Shown: piece by piece, positions 56,449 to 64,000 of the stretch
How the letters are laid out: each line of letters opens with the position of its first letter
Position numbering within the stretch: position 1 is the first letter of the stretch
From: Pseudolabrys taiwanensis
GTDB lineage: Bacteria; Pseudomonadota; Alphaproteobacteria; Rhizobiales; Xanthobacteraceae
Assembly (NCBI RefSeq): GCF_003367395.1
Contig: NZ_CP031417.1
Location: forward strand, 1,116,001-1,180,000
Direction of reading: 5' to 3'
Length of the DNA stretch: 64,000 nucleotides
The notes under the pieces: generated by a model
Told to the model about the DNA's origin: nothing
The model's database searches: none
Seen by the model: the letters and a program-made list of their open reading frames with translations, nothing else
Made by a program: the position numbers and the translations under genes

Positions 56449-59184
56449 ATGCGCACCGTTGCTGCCGTGGTCGCCCTCGTGGCGTGCGTGCATGCCGGAT
56501 TGTGGGCCATGACACGTGATACCGTGCAGGCCCCCAATTTCGAAGGCCAATTGGCCAGTGTTTCCTATGCCCCCTACGACGCCTCCACCGATCCCAACAA
56601 GGGCGGTCGGGCGAAGCCGGAGCAGATCCGCAAGGATATGAAGCTGCTGGCCCCCGTTACCAAGGCCATCCGCTTGTATTCGGCCACCGGTGGTCAGGAG
56701 TTGGTGCCGGGCATCGCCTCCGAGTTCGGGCTGCGGGTGACGGCCGGCGCCTGGGTCGACAAGGATAAGAACCGCACCGAGCGCGAAATCGCTTCCGTCG
56801 TCGAGATGGCCAAGCGTCACAGCAACGTCTCGAGCATCGTCGTCGGCAACGAAACCATTTACCGCGGCGAGTTTTTGCCGACCGCCGGCGAGACGCTCGA
56901 ACCCAGCGAGCGAGAGCGGCTCGCCGCTGCCGACACCCCCGAAAAGCTCGAACGGGCGCGGGAAGACATCGGCGTTGCCCGGCTGATCAAGATGATCCAG
57001 CGGGTGAAGCGGCAGACCAGCGTGCCGGTCACGACCGGCGAAATCTGGAGCGTCTGGCGCGATCATCCCGAGCTGGTCTCGGCCGTCGACTACATCGCCG
57101 TCCACGTTCTGCCCTACTGGGAAGGCGTGCCGGAGAAGAACGCCGTCGAGAGCGCGATCGGCGGCTACGAGTATTTGCGCCGCCTCTATCCCGGTAAGCG
57201 CATCGTCATCGCCGAGTTCGGCTGGCCGACCGCCGGCTATAACCTGCAAGGCGCCAATCCGGGCCGCATCGAACAGGCGGTTGCGCTGCGCGACTTCGTC
57301 ACCCGGGCGGAAGCCTATGGCATCGACTACAACATCGTCGAAGCCATCGACCAACCCTGGAAGATCTTCGAAGGTGGCGTCGGCCCTTACTGGGGGATCT
57401 ACGACGCCAACCGTGAGGCCAAGTTCTCCTGGACCGGCCCGATCACGAACCCGGATCATTGGCGGCTCGCCGGTATCGCCCTGCTTATCGGCCTCCTGCT
57501 GTCCCTGCCCATCGTGACGATGGCCGGCGTGACCTTCTGGCAGGCGGTGCCGCTGGCGGCCGCGGCCAACGTCGTCGGCGCGTGGTTTGCGGCGGTGTTC
57601 GCCTACTGGAACGGGCACTACTTCGTTCCCGGCGCAGCCTTCGCCTTGGCGCTCGGCACCGTGCTCTTGATTCCGCTGATCGTGATCGCATTCGCGCGCA
57701 TCGAGGAAATCGCGGTGATCGCGTTCGGCCGCAAGCCGGCGCGGCTGGTGCAGTCGCCGCCGCTCGCGCCCGATCATGCGCCCAAGGTGTCGATCCACAT
57801 CCCGGCCTATCGCGAGCCGCCGGAGATGCTCAAGCAGACGCTCGACGCGCTGGCGCGGCTCGACTACCCGAACTACGAATGCGTCGTCGTCATCAACAAC
57901 ACGCCCGATCCGGCGCTGTGGATGCCGATCGAAGAGCACTGCCGCGTGCTCGGCCCGCGCTTCAAGTTCGTGCGCGCCGACAACCTGCAAGGCTTCAAGG
58001 CCGGCGCGCTCCGCCTTGCCATGGTGCACACGGCGGCAGACGCCGAAGTAATCGGCGTCATCGACGCCGATTATGTCGTGCAGCCCGATTGGTTGAAGGA
58101 CCTGGTGCCGCTGTTCGCCGATCCGAATGTCGGCCTCATCCAGGCGCCGCAGGATCACCGCGACGATCGCCGCAGCGTGATGCATCACGCCATGAACGCG
58201 GAATATGCCGGCTTCTTCGACATCGGCATGGTGCAGCGGAACGAGGTCAACGCCATCATCGTGCACGGCACGATGTGCCTCATCCGGCGCACCGCGATGG
58301 AGGCCGCCGGCGGCTGGTCGAGCGACACCATCTGCGAGGATACCGATCTCGGCCTCACCATTCTCGAACTCGGCTGGCAGGCGCACTACACCAACAAGCG
58401 CTACGGCCATGGTCTGCTGCCGGACACCTTCGAGTCCTTCAAGAAGCAGCGCGACCGTTGGGCCTATGGCGGCTTCCAGATCGTCAAGAAGCATTGGCGG
58501 CGGTTCCTGCCGGGCGCGAGCCGGCTCAACCGCGAGCAGAAGCGCGAATTCCTGCTCGGCTGGCTGAACTGGCTCGGTGCGGAATCGCTCGGCGTCGTGG
58601 TCGCGATCCTGAACATCCTGTGGGTGCCGGTCGTCGCCTTCCTCGACATCGCCGTGCCGGACCGCGTTCTGACCATTCCGATCGTCGCGAGCTTCGCGGT
58701 GTCACTGCTGCACTTCCTCACGCTCTATCGTTTGCGCGTGCGCACCAATAAGCGGCAGATGTTCGCGTCCATGTTCGCCGCGATGTCCGTGCAGTTGACG
58801 GTGGCGCATGCGGTCGCGATGGGCTTCATCAAGGACCACCTGCCCTTCGTGCGTACCGATAAGGGCGGCAAGCGCAAGTCGACGGAATTCCCGGCGTTCT
58901 GGGAAGCGATTTTGGCGGGCCTGTTGATCGTCGGCGCTCTGACGCTTGTCGGCACCAACGACAAGGGCGTGCGCGAGATCAACATCTTCGCCGTCGTGCT
59001 GGTGATCCAGAGCCTGCCGTTCGTCGCCGCGGTGCTGATGGCGTTGCTCGAGCGTTCCTCGCTCAACGACTTTGCCACCTGGCAGGCGCTCGAGGCGCGC
59101 TTTGCCGCGCTGCTGCCGCGCCGTTCGGCGCTGGTGAAGCCGGCTCCCGCGCCCGTTCAGGAACAGCGCGAGCTGGTACCGTAG
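56449..59184 (+). CDS. ndvB: NdvB-type beta-glucan synthase (GH17-GT2 membrane protein)
   Basis: This 911-aa protein of about 100 kDa has an N-terminal helix, a GH17-like domain (about 25-310), a group of transmembrane helices (345-440), a family-2 glycosyltransferase (about 445-690), and C-terminal helices. GH17 residues are E135 (VVGNETIYRGE) and E256 (IAEFGWPTAG). GT2 motifs are D539xD541 (VIDADYVV), E630-D631 (ICEDTDLGL) and Q667xxRW (QRDRW). The layout and size match NdvB of Bradyrhizobium, which makes the beta-(1,3)-glucan backbone from UDP-glucose for hypo-osmotic adaptation and symbiosis. ATG 56449 is used; a leader frame ends just before it. Confidence 0.85.
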   Translation: MRTVAAVVALVACVHAGLWAMTRDTVQAPNFEGQLASVSYAPYDASTDPNKGGRAKPEQIRKDMKLLAPVTKAIRLYSATGGQELVPGIASEFGLRVTAGAWVDKDKNRTEREIASVVEMAKRHSNVSSIVVGNETIYRGEFLPTAGETLEPSERERLAAADTPEKLERAREDIGVARLIKMIQRVKRQTSVPVTTGEIWSVWRDHPELVSAVDYIAVHVLPYWEGVPEKNAVESAIGGYEYLRRLYPGKRIVIAEFGWPTAGYNLQGANPGRIEQAVALRDFVTRAEAYGIDYNIVEAIDQPWKIFEGGVGPYWGIYDANREAKFSWTGPITNPDHWRLAGIALLIGLLLSLPIVTMAGVTFWQAVPLAAAANVVGAWFAAVFAYWNGHYFVPGAAFALALGTVLLIPLIVIAFARIEEIAVIAFGRKPARLVQSPPLAPDHAPKVSIHIPAYREPPEMLKQTLDALARLDYPNYECVVVINNTPDPALWMPIEEHCRVLGPRFKFVRADNLQGFKAGALRLAMVHTAADAEVIGVIDADYVVQPDWLKDLVPLFADPNVGLIQAPQDHRDDRRSVMHHAMNAEYAGFFDIGMVQRNEVNAIIVHGTMCLIRRTAMEAAGGWSSDTICEDTDLGLTILELGWQAHYTNKRYGHGLLPDTFESFKKQRDRWAYGGFQIVKKHWRRFLPGASRLNREQKREFLLGWLNWLGAESLGVVVAILNILWVPVVAFLDIAVPDRVLTIPIVASFAVSLLHFLTLYRLRVRTNKRQMFASMFAAMSVQLTVAHAVAMGFIKDHLPFVRTDKGGKRKSTEFPAFWEAILAGLLIVGALTLVGTNDKGVREINIFAVVLVIQSLPFVAAVLMALLERSSLNDFATWQALEARFAALLPRRSALVKPAPAPVQEQRELVP

Positions 59185-59419
59185 GCTTCACGCGACAGCA
59201 GACAGTCCTCGATCCGCGCCCCTGTGAGGGGACGCGGCGGGCAACCGCCGAGCCTTGAAGGCGACAGCCTTCCCCCCGCCATGGCCGGTAGTGCTTGTCA
59301 GCGGCCCGACGGACGATGGCTCAATGCCCGTCAGCCGTCGCGGCGCGCGCCGCGGACTCGCACTTCAAGATGATGGAGAGAGGCTGTGCGCGTGCCTCGA
59401 ACGCGGATTGGCCGAGCCG

Positions 59420-60592
59420 TCAGCCCGCCAGCCGCGTCTCGACCAGCTTCACCCAATATGACGTGCCGTAGGGAATGGTGTCGTCGTTGAAGTTGTATTC
59501 CGGGTGATGCAGCCCGGCGCTGTTGCCGTTGCCGACCCAGATGAAGGCGCCGGGGCGCTCATTGAGCATGAAGGAGAAGTCTTCGGCCCCCATCATCGGC
59601 GCCAGGGCAGTATCGACATGCTTGACCCCGGCCACTTCCATCGCCACGGCGGCGGCATAATCGGTTTCGCGCTCGTGGTTCACCAGCACCGGGTAGTTGC
59701 GGCGATAGGTGAGCTTGGCCTTGGCACCGAAGGCGGCGGCCGTGCTCTCCACGACCATGTGCAGCCGCTTTTCGATGAGCTCGCGCACGCCCTCCTCCAG
59801 GCTGCGCGCCGTGCCGCGCAGCTGTACGGTCTGCGGGATGACATTGTCGGCGGTGCCGGCGCGCACCATGGTGATCGAGACGACAGCCGACTTCAGCGGA
59901 TCGACGTTGCGTGACGCGATCGACTGGATGGCGGTGATAATGTGAGCGCCGACGAGTACCGTGTCGACGCCGAGATGTGGCCGCGCCGCGTGGGCGCCGA
60001 CGCCCTCGATGTCGATGGTGATGTAATCGGCCGCGGCCATGATCGGGCCGGCGCGCAGTCCGAACGAGCCGACCGGCATGCCCGGGTAGTTGTGCATGCC
60101 GTAGACCTCGTCGATGCCAAAGCGGGTCATCAACCCGTCCTCGACCATCGCCTTGCCGCCGGCGCCACCTTCCTCGGCCGGCTGGAAGATGACGACCGCG
60201 GTGCCTTCGAAATTGCGCGTCTCGGCCAGGTAGCGCGCGGCCCCGAGCAGCATGGCCGTGTGGCCATCGTGGCCGCAGGCGTGCATCTTGCCCGGTACCG
60301 TCGACTTGTAGGACAGACCGGTCGCCTCCTCGATCGGCAGCGCGTCCATGTCGGCGCGCAGACCGATGGTCCGGCCCTCGCCCTCCCGGCCCTTGCGGCC
60401 GCGGATGACGCCGACGACGCCGGTGCGGCCGATGCCGGTGACGACCTCGTCGCAGCCGAAGGCCTTCAGCTTCTCAGCGACCGCCGCGGCCGTCCGGTGC
60501 ACCTCGTAGAGCAGTTCCGGATGGGCGTGCAGGTCGCGCCGCCAGGCGGTGATGTCGGCATGAAGGTCGGCGACGCGGTTGACGATGGGCAT
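59420..60592 (-). CDS. M20D-family amidohydrolase / aminoacylase (hippurate hydrolase-like)
   Basis: This 390-aa enzyme opens with WRRDLHAHPELLYEVHRTAA and has GLRADMDALPIEEATG, KMHACGHDGHTAML, IFQPAEEGGAGG, GMHNYPG and APMMGAEDFSFML, the M20D metal-binding series with a metal-coordinating cysteine-histidine context (HACGHDGH). Such enzymes cleave N-acyl amino acids, hippurate or auxin-amino acid conjugates. The substrate cannot be read. It stands alone between the ndvB locus and tRNA-Lys. The 235 bases before ndvB's end show nothing else recognisable. Confidence 0.9.
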   Translation of the reverse strand: MPIVNRVADLHADITAWRRDLHAHPELLYEVHRTAAAVAEKLKAFGCDEVVTGIGRTGVVGVIRGRKGREGEGRTIGLRADMDALPIEEATGLSYKSTVPGKMHACGHDGHTAMLLGAARYLAETRNFEGTAVVIFQPAEEGGAGGKAMVEDGLMTRFGIDEVYGMHNYPGMPVGSFGLRAGPIMAAADYITIDIEGVGAHAARPHLGVDTVLVGAHIITAIQSIASRNVDPLKSAVVSITMVRAGTADNVIPQTVQLRGTARSLEEGVRELIEKRLHMVVESTAAAFGAKAKLTYRRNYPVLVNHERETDYAAAVAMEVAGVKHVDTALAPMMGAEDFSFMLNERPGAFIWVGNGNSAGLHHPEYNFNDDTIPYGTSYWVKLVETRLAG

Positions 60593-60857
60593 TACAGGGC
60601 ACCTCCGGATGGCGGCCGGGGCCGCCGCGACACGGCTTAGTCTAACAAATCGAGAGGGATAAGCCGAGGTGAAGAATGCGGCAGGCGACTATTGACCGCG
60701 CTAGTCGGCCCCCCTACACAGCCGGGACGCATGAGCCCGGGCGCCGGGCCTCGGTCCGGGACGGCTGTTGAGGGCGTCTTGCTTCCGCGGGGCGCGCCCG
60801 ACCGGTCTCGGAACCGCCTTCCGGGGCACTGGGCAGGTCTCATGCGACCTTGGTGAC

Positions 60858-60933
60858 GAGCGCGTAGCTCAGGCGGTAGAGCAACTGACTTTTAATCAGT
60901 AGGTCCTGGGTTCGAGTCCCAGCGCGCTCACCA
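60858..60933 (+). tRNA. tRNA-Lys (anticodon TTT)
   Basis: A 76-base cloverleaf is complete. The acceptor arms GAGCGCG and CGCGCTC pair, the D-arm is TAGCTCAGGCGGTAGAGC, and the anticodon stem ACTGA/TCAGT encloses CTTTTAA with anticodon TTT. The T-arm is CTGGGTTCGAGTCCCAG. The CCA end is encoded. It reads lysine AAA/AAG codons. Confidence 0.97.
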
Positions 60934-61021
60934 ACTCTAATTCCGCAAAGCCACCTCCCCATATTGCTGCGGGCGCGGAAAGCCGCTTTGATGGCCGCAA
61001 AAGCCTCAGGGAGAAATCGCC

Positions 61022-62845
61022 ATGAGCCGCAAAGCGCGTGCTAGGTCGGGCCACAAGAAATCCGGCCGCCAGCTCCGCTCTCAGCTCTGGTTCGATAACC
61101 CCGACAATCCCGGCATGACGGCGCTCTACCTTGAGCGCTATCTCAATTTCGGTCTGACGCCAGCCGAGCTGCGCTCGGGCAAGCCGATCATCGGCATCGC
61201 ACAGACCGGCTCAGACCTCTCCCCCTGCAACCGTCATCACATCGAACTGGCGCAGCGCGTGCGCGAGGGCATCCGCACCGCCGGCGGCATCGCCTTCGAA
61301 TTCCCGGTCCATCCGATCCAGGAAACCGGCAAACGGCCAACCGCGGCGCTCGACCGCAACCTAGCCTATCTCGGCCTTGTCGAAGTGCTCTACGGCTATC
61401 CGCTCGACGGCGTCGTGCTGATGACCGGCTGCGACAAGACCACGCCGGCCTGCCTGATGGCTGCCGCCACGGTAAACATCCCGGCTATCGTCCTGTCCGG
61501 TGGGCCGATGCTGAACGGCTGGTGGAAGGGTGAACGCTGCGGCTCGGGCATGGCCGTATGGAAGGCGCGCGAGGAACTCGCCGCCGGTCGCATCGACGAT
61601 GAGGATTTCCTCAACATCGCCGCGGCCTCGGCGCCGTCCGTGGGGCATTGCAACACGATGGGCACGGCCTCGACCATGAACGCGCTGGCTGAGGCGCTGG
61701 GCATGTCGCTGCCCGGCTGCGCCGCGATCCCAGCGCCTTATCGCGAGCGCGGCCAGATTGCCTATGCGACCGGCGTGCGCGCGGTCGAAATCGTCCATGA
61801 GGACCTCAAGCCGTCCGACATCCTGACCCGCAAGGCCTTCGAAAACACCATCGTCGCCTGCACCGCGATCGGCGGTTCGACCAATGCACCGGTCCACATC
61901 AATGCGATCGCCCGCCATATCGGCGTCAAGCTCGGCATCGAGGACTGGGAGAAGATCGGCTACGACGTGCCGCTTCTCGTGAACATGCAGCCGGCCGGCG
62001 AGTATCTCGGCGAGGAGTATTTCCGCGCGGGCGGCCTGCCGGCGGTGATGCACGAACTCCTCAAGGCCAAGCGTATCCATGGCGAGGCGCTGACCATCAA
62101 CGGCAAAACGATGGCCGAGAACGTCAAACGGGCGACGTCGCAAGACGAGAAGGTGATCAAGCCGTACAAGGCACCGATGAAGCAGCAGGCCGGTTTCAAG
62201 GTCCTGCACGGCAACCTGTTCGATTCCGCGATCATGAAGACGAGCGTGATCTCGGAAGACTTCCGCCACCGTTTCCTTGACGATCCGAAGGATCCGAATG
62301 CGTTCGAAGGCCGGGCCGTCGTTTTCGACGGCCCGGAGGACTATCATCACCGCATCGACGACCCGGCCCTGAAGATCGACGAGCGTACCTTGCTCTTCAT
62401 CCGCGGCGCCGGCGCCATCGGCTATCCCGGCTCGGCCGAAGTCGTGAACATGCAGCCGCCGGCGGCGCTGATCAAAAAAGGCATCACCTCCCTGCCCTGC
62501 ATCGGCGACGGACGTCAGTCGGGCACGTCGGGTTCGCCGTCGATCCTCAACGCCTCGCCGGAAGCGGCCGCCAATGGCGGACTCGCTTTGCTGAAGACCG
62601 GCGACCGCGTCCGCATCGACCTCAACAAAGGCACGGCCGACATCCTGATCTCAGCCGAAGAACTGGCGGAACGCCGCGCCGCTTTGCAGAAGCGCGGCGG
62701 TTACAAATATCCGCCCAGCCAGACGCCGTGGCAGGAGATCCAGCGCGGCATGGTCGATCAACTCGCGGACGGCATGGTGCTCAAGCCGGCGGTCAAATAT
62801 CAGCGCGTGGCGCAGACGAGCGGCATTCCGCGCGACAACCACTGA
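61022..62845 (+). CDS. IlvD/Edd-family sugar-acid dehydratase
   Basis: This 607-aa protein is a dihydroxy-acid/sugar-acid dehydratase with an Fe-S cluster. Cluster cysteines are in [24 protein letters not shown] and [13 protein letters not shown]. The C-terminal [23 protein letters not shown] is of the subgroup acting on L-arabinonate, D-xylonate, L-fuconate or similar sugar acids, giving 2-keto-3-deoxy products, rather than IlvD proper. It starts after tRNA-Lys; no regulator or sugar transporter is adjacent. The SDR at the window end could oxidise the keto-deoxy acid. Confidence 0.87.
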   Translation: MSRKARARSGHKKSGRQLRSQLWFDNPDNPGMTALYLERYLNFGLTPAELRSGKPIIGIAQTGSDLSPCNRHHIELAQRVREGIRTAGGIAFEFPVHPIQETGKRPTAALDRNLAYLGLVEVLYGYPLDGVVLMTGCDKTTPACLMAAATVNIPAIVLSGGPMLNGWWKGERCGSGMAVWKAREELAAGRIDDEDFLNIAAASAPSVGHCNTMGTASTMNALAEALGMSLPGCAAIPAPYRERGQIAYATGVRAVEIVHEDLKPSDILTRKAFENTIVACTAIGGSTNAPVHINAIARHIGVKLGIEDWEKIGYDVPLLVNMQPAGEYLGEEYFRAGGLPAVMHELLKAKRIHGEALTINGKTMAENVKRATSQDEKVIKPYKAPMKQQAGFKVLHGNLFDSAIMKTSVISEDFRHRFLDDPKDPNAFEGRAVVFDGPEDYHHRIDDPALKIDERTLLFIRGAGAIGYPGSAEVVNMQPPAALIKKGITSLPCIGDGRQSGTSGSPSILNASPEAAANGGLALLKTGDRVRIDLNKGTADILISAEELAERRAALQKRGGYKYPPSQTPWQEIQRGMVDQLADGMVLKPAVKYQRVAQTSGIPRDNH

Positions 62846-63048
62846 CGCGCACGACGACAATCGACGAGCCCGCGTGCTCGGAGCATGTCCGATTGTGCCC
62901 TGATCCACGCCTGGGGTCGGGTCCATCGCCGTTCGTGGCGGGACAGGCCACACGATTGCCTTCAACCGCGTCTACGAGGCGCTTCGCGGTCCGTCCTCCG
63001 GGACGAAATCGCACGGTCGAAGCACAAGAAGCGGCTGCCGCTATCGTC

Positions 63049-63651
63049 ATGGATGACCGTCCCCCTCATTTATCGCGCCGGTCCACATTGGCTTCGCTTT
63101 TGGGCTCGGCGGTGCTGCCGTTCCTCTCCCGCCCCGGCCTCGCGCAAAGCGACGATCGGCCGCCGGTCTTTGAGACAGCACGGCATCAATTCATCATCGT
63201 CCGGCCGTCCAAGATCCTCCCGCCCGTCTCGCTGACCGATATCAACGGAAAGCCGGCGACGCTCGCGCCGACGCCGGGGAAGATACTTCTGGTCAACATC
63301 TGGGCGACCTGGTGCGAGGCCTGCCGTGTCGATCTGCCCTTGCTCGAACGGCTGCAAAACGTAGCCGGCGGCCGCGTCAATGTCGCGGCGGTCTCCATCG
63401 ACAAGACGGACCGGCAACAGGTGAAACGTTATCTGCAGAAGGCGGCGATCCGCGCGCTCCCTATCTATCTCGATCCGGAAGGACGGCTCGCCAACAAGTC
63501 GACCGATAACCCCGGGCGGCTTCCCATCTACGGCATGCCGCTCACGTATCTCGTCACGCCGTCGGGCAGGATTGCCGGCTACATGGCCGGCGTGGCCGAT
63601 TGGCTCGCCAAGGACGGCCAGGAGCTCCTTGCCTATTACGCCTCGGCCTGA
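63049..63651 (+). CDS. Tat-exported TlpA-like thioredoxin protein
   Basis: This 200-aa protein has a twin-arginine signal (LSRRSTLASLLGSAVLPF, R10-R11) cleaved near GLAQ, and a thioredoxin-like domain with the redox pair C89-C92 (WATWCEAC). The cis-proline region is YGMPLTYLV. TlpA/ResA proteins reduce periplasmic cysteines, for example of cytochromes or copper sites. ATG 63049 is chosen because the Tat signal starts there, although the frame is open from 62728. The upstream 203 bases hold no gene. Export by Tat, uncommon for TlpA proteins, suggests folding or cofactor loading before export. Confidence 0.82.
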   Translation: MDDRPPHLSRRSTLASLLGSAVLPFLSRPGLAQSDDRPPVFETARHQFIIVRPSKILPPVSLTDINGKPATLAPTPGKILLVNIWATWCEACRVDLPLLERLQNVAGGRVNVAAVSIDKTDRQQVKRYLQKAAIRALPIYLDPEGRLANKSTDNPGRLPIYGMPLTYLVTPSGRIAGYMAGVADWLAKDGQELLAYYASA

Positions 63652-63732
63652 ACGCGCCTTGTCGTGCAGCGTTCTTGTGCCGGCGGCGCGATGCATTAAA
63701 GTCGTACGAAAATATTGTCCGGGAGAGCGACC

Positions 63733-64000
63733 ATGGCGGGACGACTGCAGGGCAAGCTCGCGCTGGTGACCGCCGCCGGTCAGGGCATCGGCCGCGCCAT
63801 CGCGGAACGCTTCGCGGCCGAAGGCGCCCGCGTGATCGCGACCGATGCTGCCATCGACAAGCTTGCGGGTATGGACGCTGTGAAGACGGCGGCGCTTGAC
63901 GTGCGCTCGACGGACGCCGTCAATGCCTTCGCAAAAGCCGTCACCGACGAATTCGGCGCGCTCGACATTCTCGCCAATGTCGCCGGCTACGTGCACCAGG
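63733..64000 (+). CDS. SDR-family oxidoreductase (5' part, runs off window)
   Basis: The first 89 residues of a short-chain dehydrogenase are visible: LQGKLALVTAAGQGIGRAIAERFAAEG with the glycine motif, ALDVRSTDAV, and LDILANVAGYVHQ (NVAG in place of NNAG). The opening is close to the DHRS6/2-keto-3-deoxy-L-fuconate dehydrogenase branch, where TAAGQGIG is typical. GGGAG precedes the ATG. The catalytic Ser-Tyr-Lys lie beyond the window. A role with the upstream sugar-acid dehydratase is possible. Confidence 0.88.
   Translation, partial: MAGRLQGKLALVTAAGQGIGRAIAERFAAEGARVIATDAAIDKLAGMDAVKTAALDVRSTDAVNAFAKAVTDEFGALDILANVAGYVHQ

Noticed and set aside
56359..58494. A leftward 711-codon frame opposite ndvB
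   Set aside because: It is the mirror frame of a gene with intact GH17 and GT2 motifs and has no recognisable domain.

Overview
The window is high-GC chromosomal DNA from an alphaproteobacterium. It most resembles the Hyphomicrobiales (Rhizobiales), near the Bradyrhizobiaceae/Xanthobacteraceae (Bradyrhizobium, Rhodopseudomonas, Pseudolabrys and Rhodoplanes types). The reasons are a phosphatidylcholine synthase of the Pcs type, an IalB protein, a PuuD urate hydroxylase, an ndvB/ndvC-type cyclic beta-glucan locus, the glmU-glmS-DUF502-recG-sdhE-mfd neighbourhood, and dispersed palindromic repeats with TCATCCTGAGG or GTCATGCCCGG cores. No complete insertion sequence, prophage, integrase or CRISPR array is visible. 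Identifications come from reading the translations; no database search was run.

Layout. 1-6 kb: an edge resembling a tRNA 3' tail, a phytanoyl-CoA dioxygenase-like enzyme, a lipoprotein, and two exporter/TetR pairs (EamA-TetR, and TetR divergent from an MFS exporter across a perfect 12-6-12 inverted repeat). 6-12 kb: an LpxO-like hydroxylase, rimO, a Spy-like periplasmic protein, and a phosphoesterase paired with a Ser/Thr kinase fused to a universal-stress domain. 12-16.4 kb: biotin genes bioA (with an amidohydrolase) divergent from bioF-bioD. 16.3-19.4 kb: a translationally coupled purine-catabolism operon, puuD, CPBP membrane protease, M20 amidohydrolase. 19.7-24.5 kb: a quinone reductase, two tandem SDRs, pcs, DUF1326 and DUF2182 genes. 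24.6-29.6 kb: a UbiH-like hydroxylase, an AEC carrier with a CaiB CoA-transferase divergent from a malyl-CoA-lyase-like enzyme, and hspQ. 29.7-37.2 kb: ialB, a YejA-like peptide-binding protein, a degenerate adenylate-forming enzyme, a degenerate GGDEF protein, a FrnE-like oxidoreductase and a zinc alcohol dehydrogenase.

37.3-52.3 kb is a housekeeping block (mfd, sdhE, recG, DUF502, glmS, glmU). Two groups of accessory genes separate its members: DUF2087/MerR/carboxymuconolactone-decarboxylase/TctC, and DUF3597/GlsB/YidB/DUF805. 52.5-59.2 kb holds a SPOR-like envelope protein and the beta-(1,3)(1,6)-glucan genes. 59.4-64 kb holds an M20 amidohydrolase, tRNA-Lys(TTT), a sugar-acid dehydratase, a Tat-exported TlpA-type thioredoxin and the start of an SDR that runs off the window.

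The most unusual points are the kinase-USP fusion with its phosphoesterase partner, the membrane protease inside the urate operon, the DUF2182/DUF1326 pair fused transcriptionally to phosphatidylcholine synthesis, adjacent inactive-looking adenylate-forming and GGDEF proteins, and a MerR/decarboxylase pair with a textbook 19-bp-spacer promoter.
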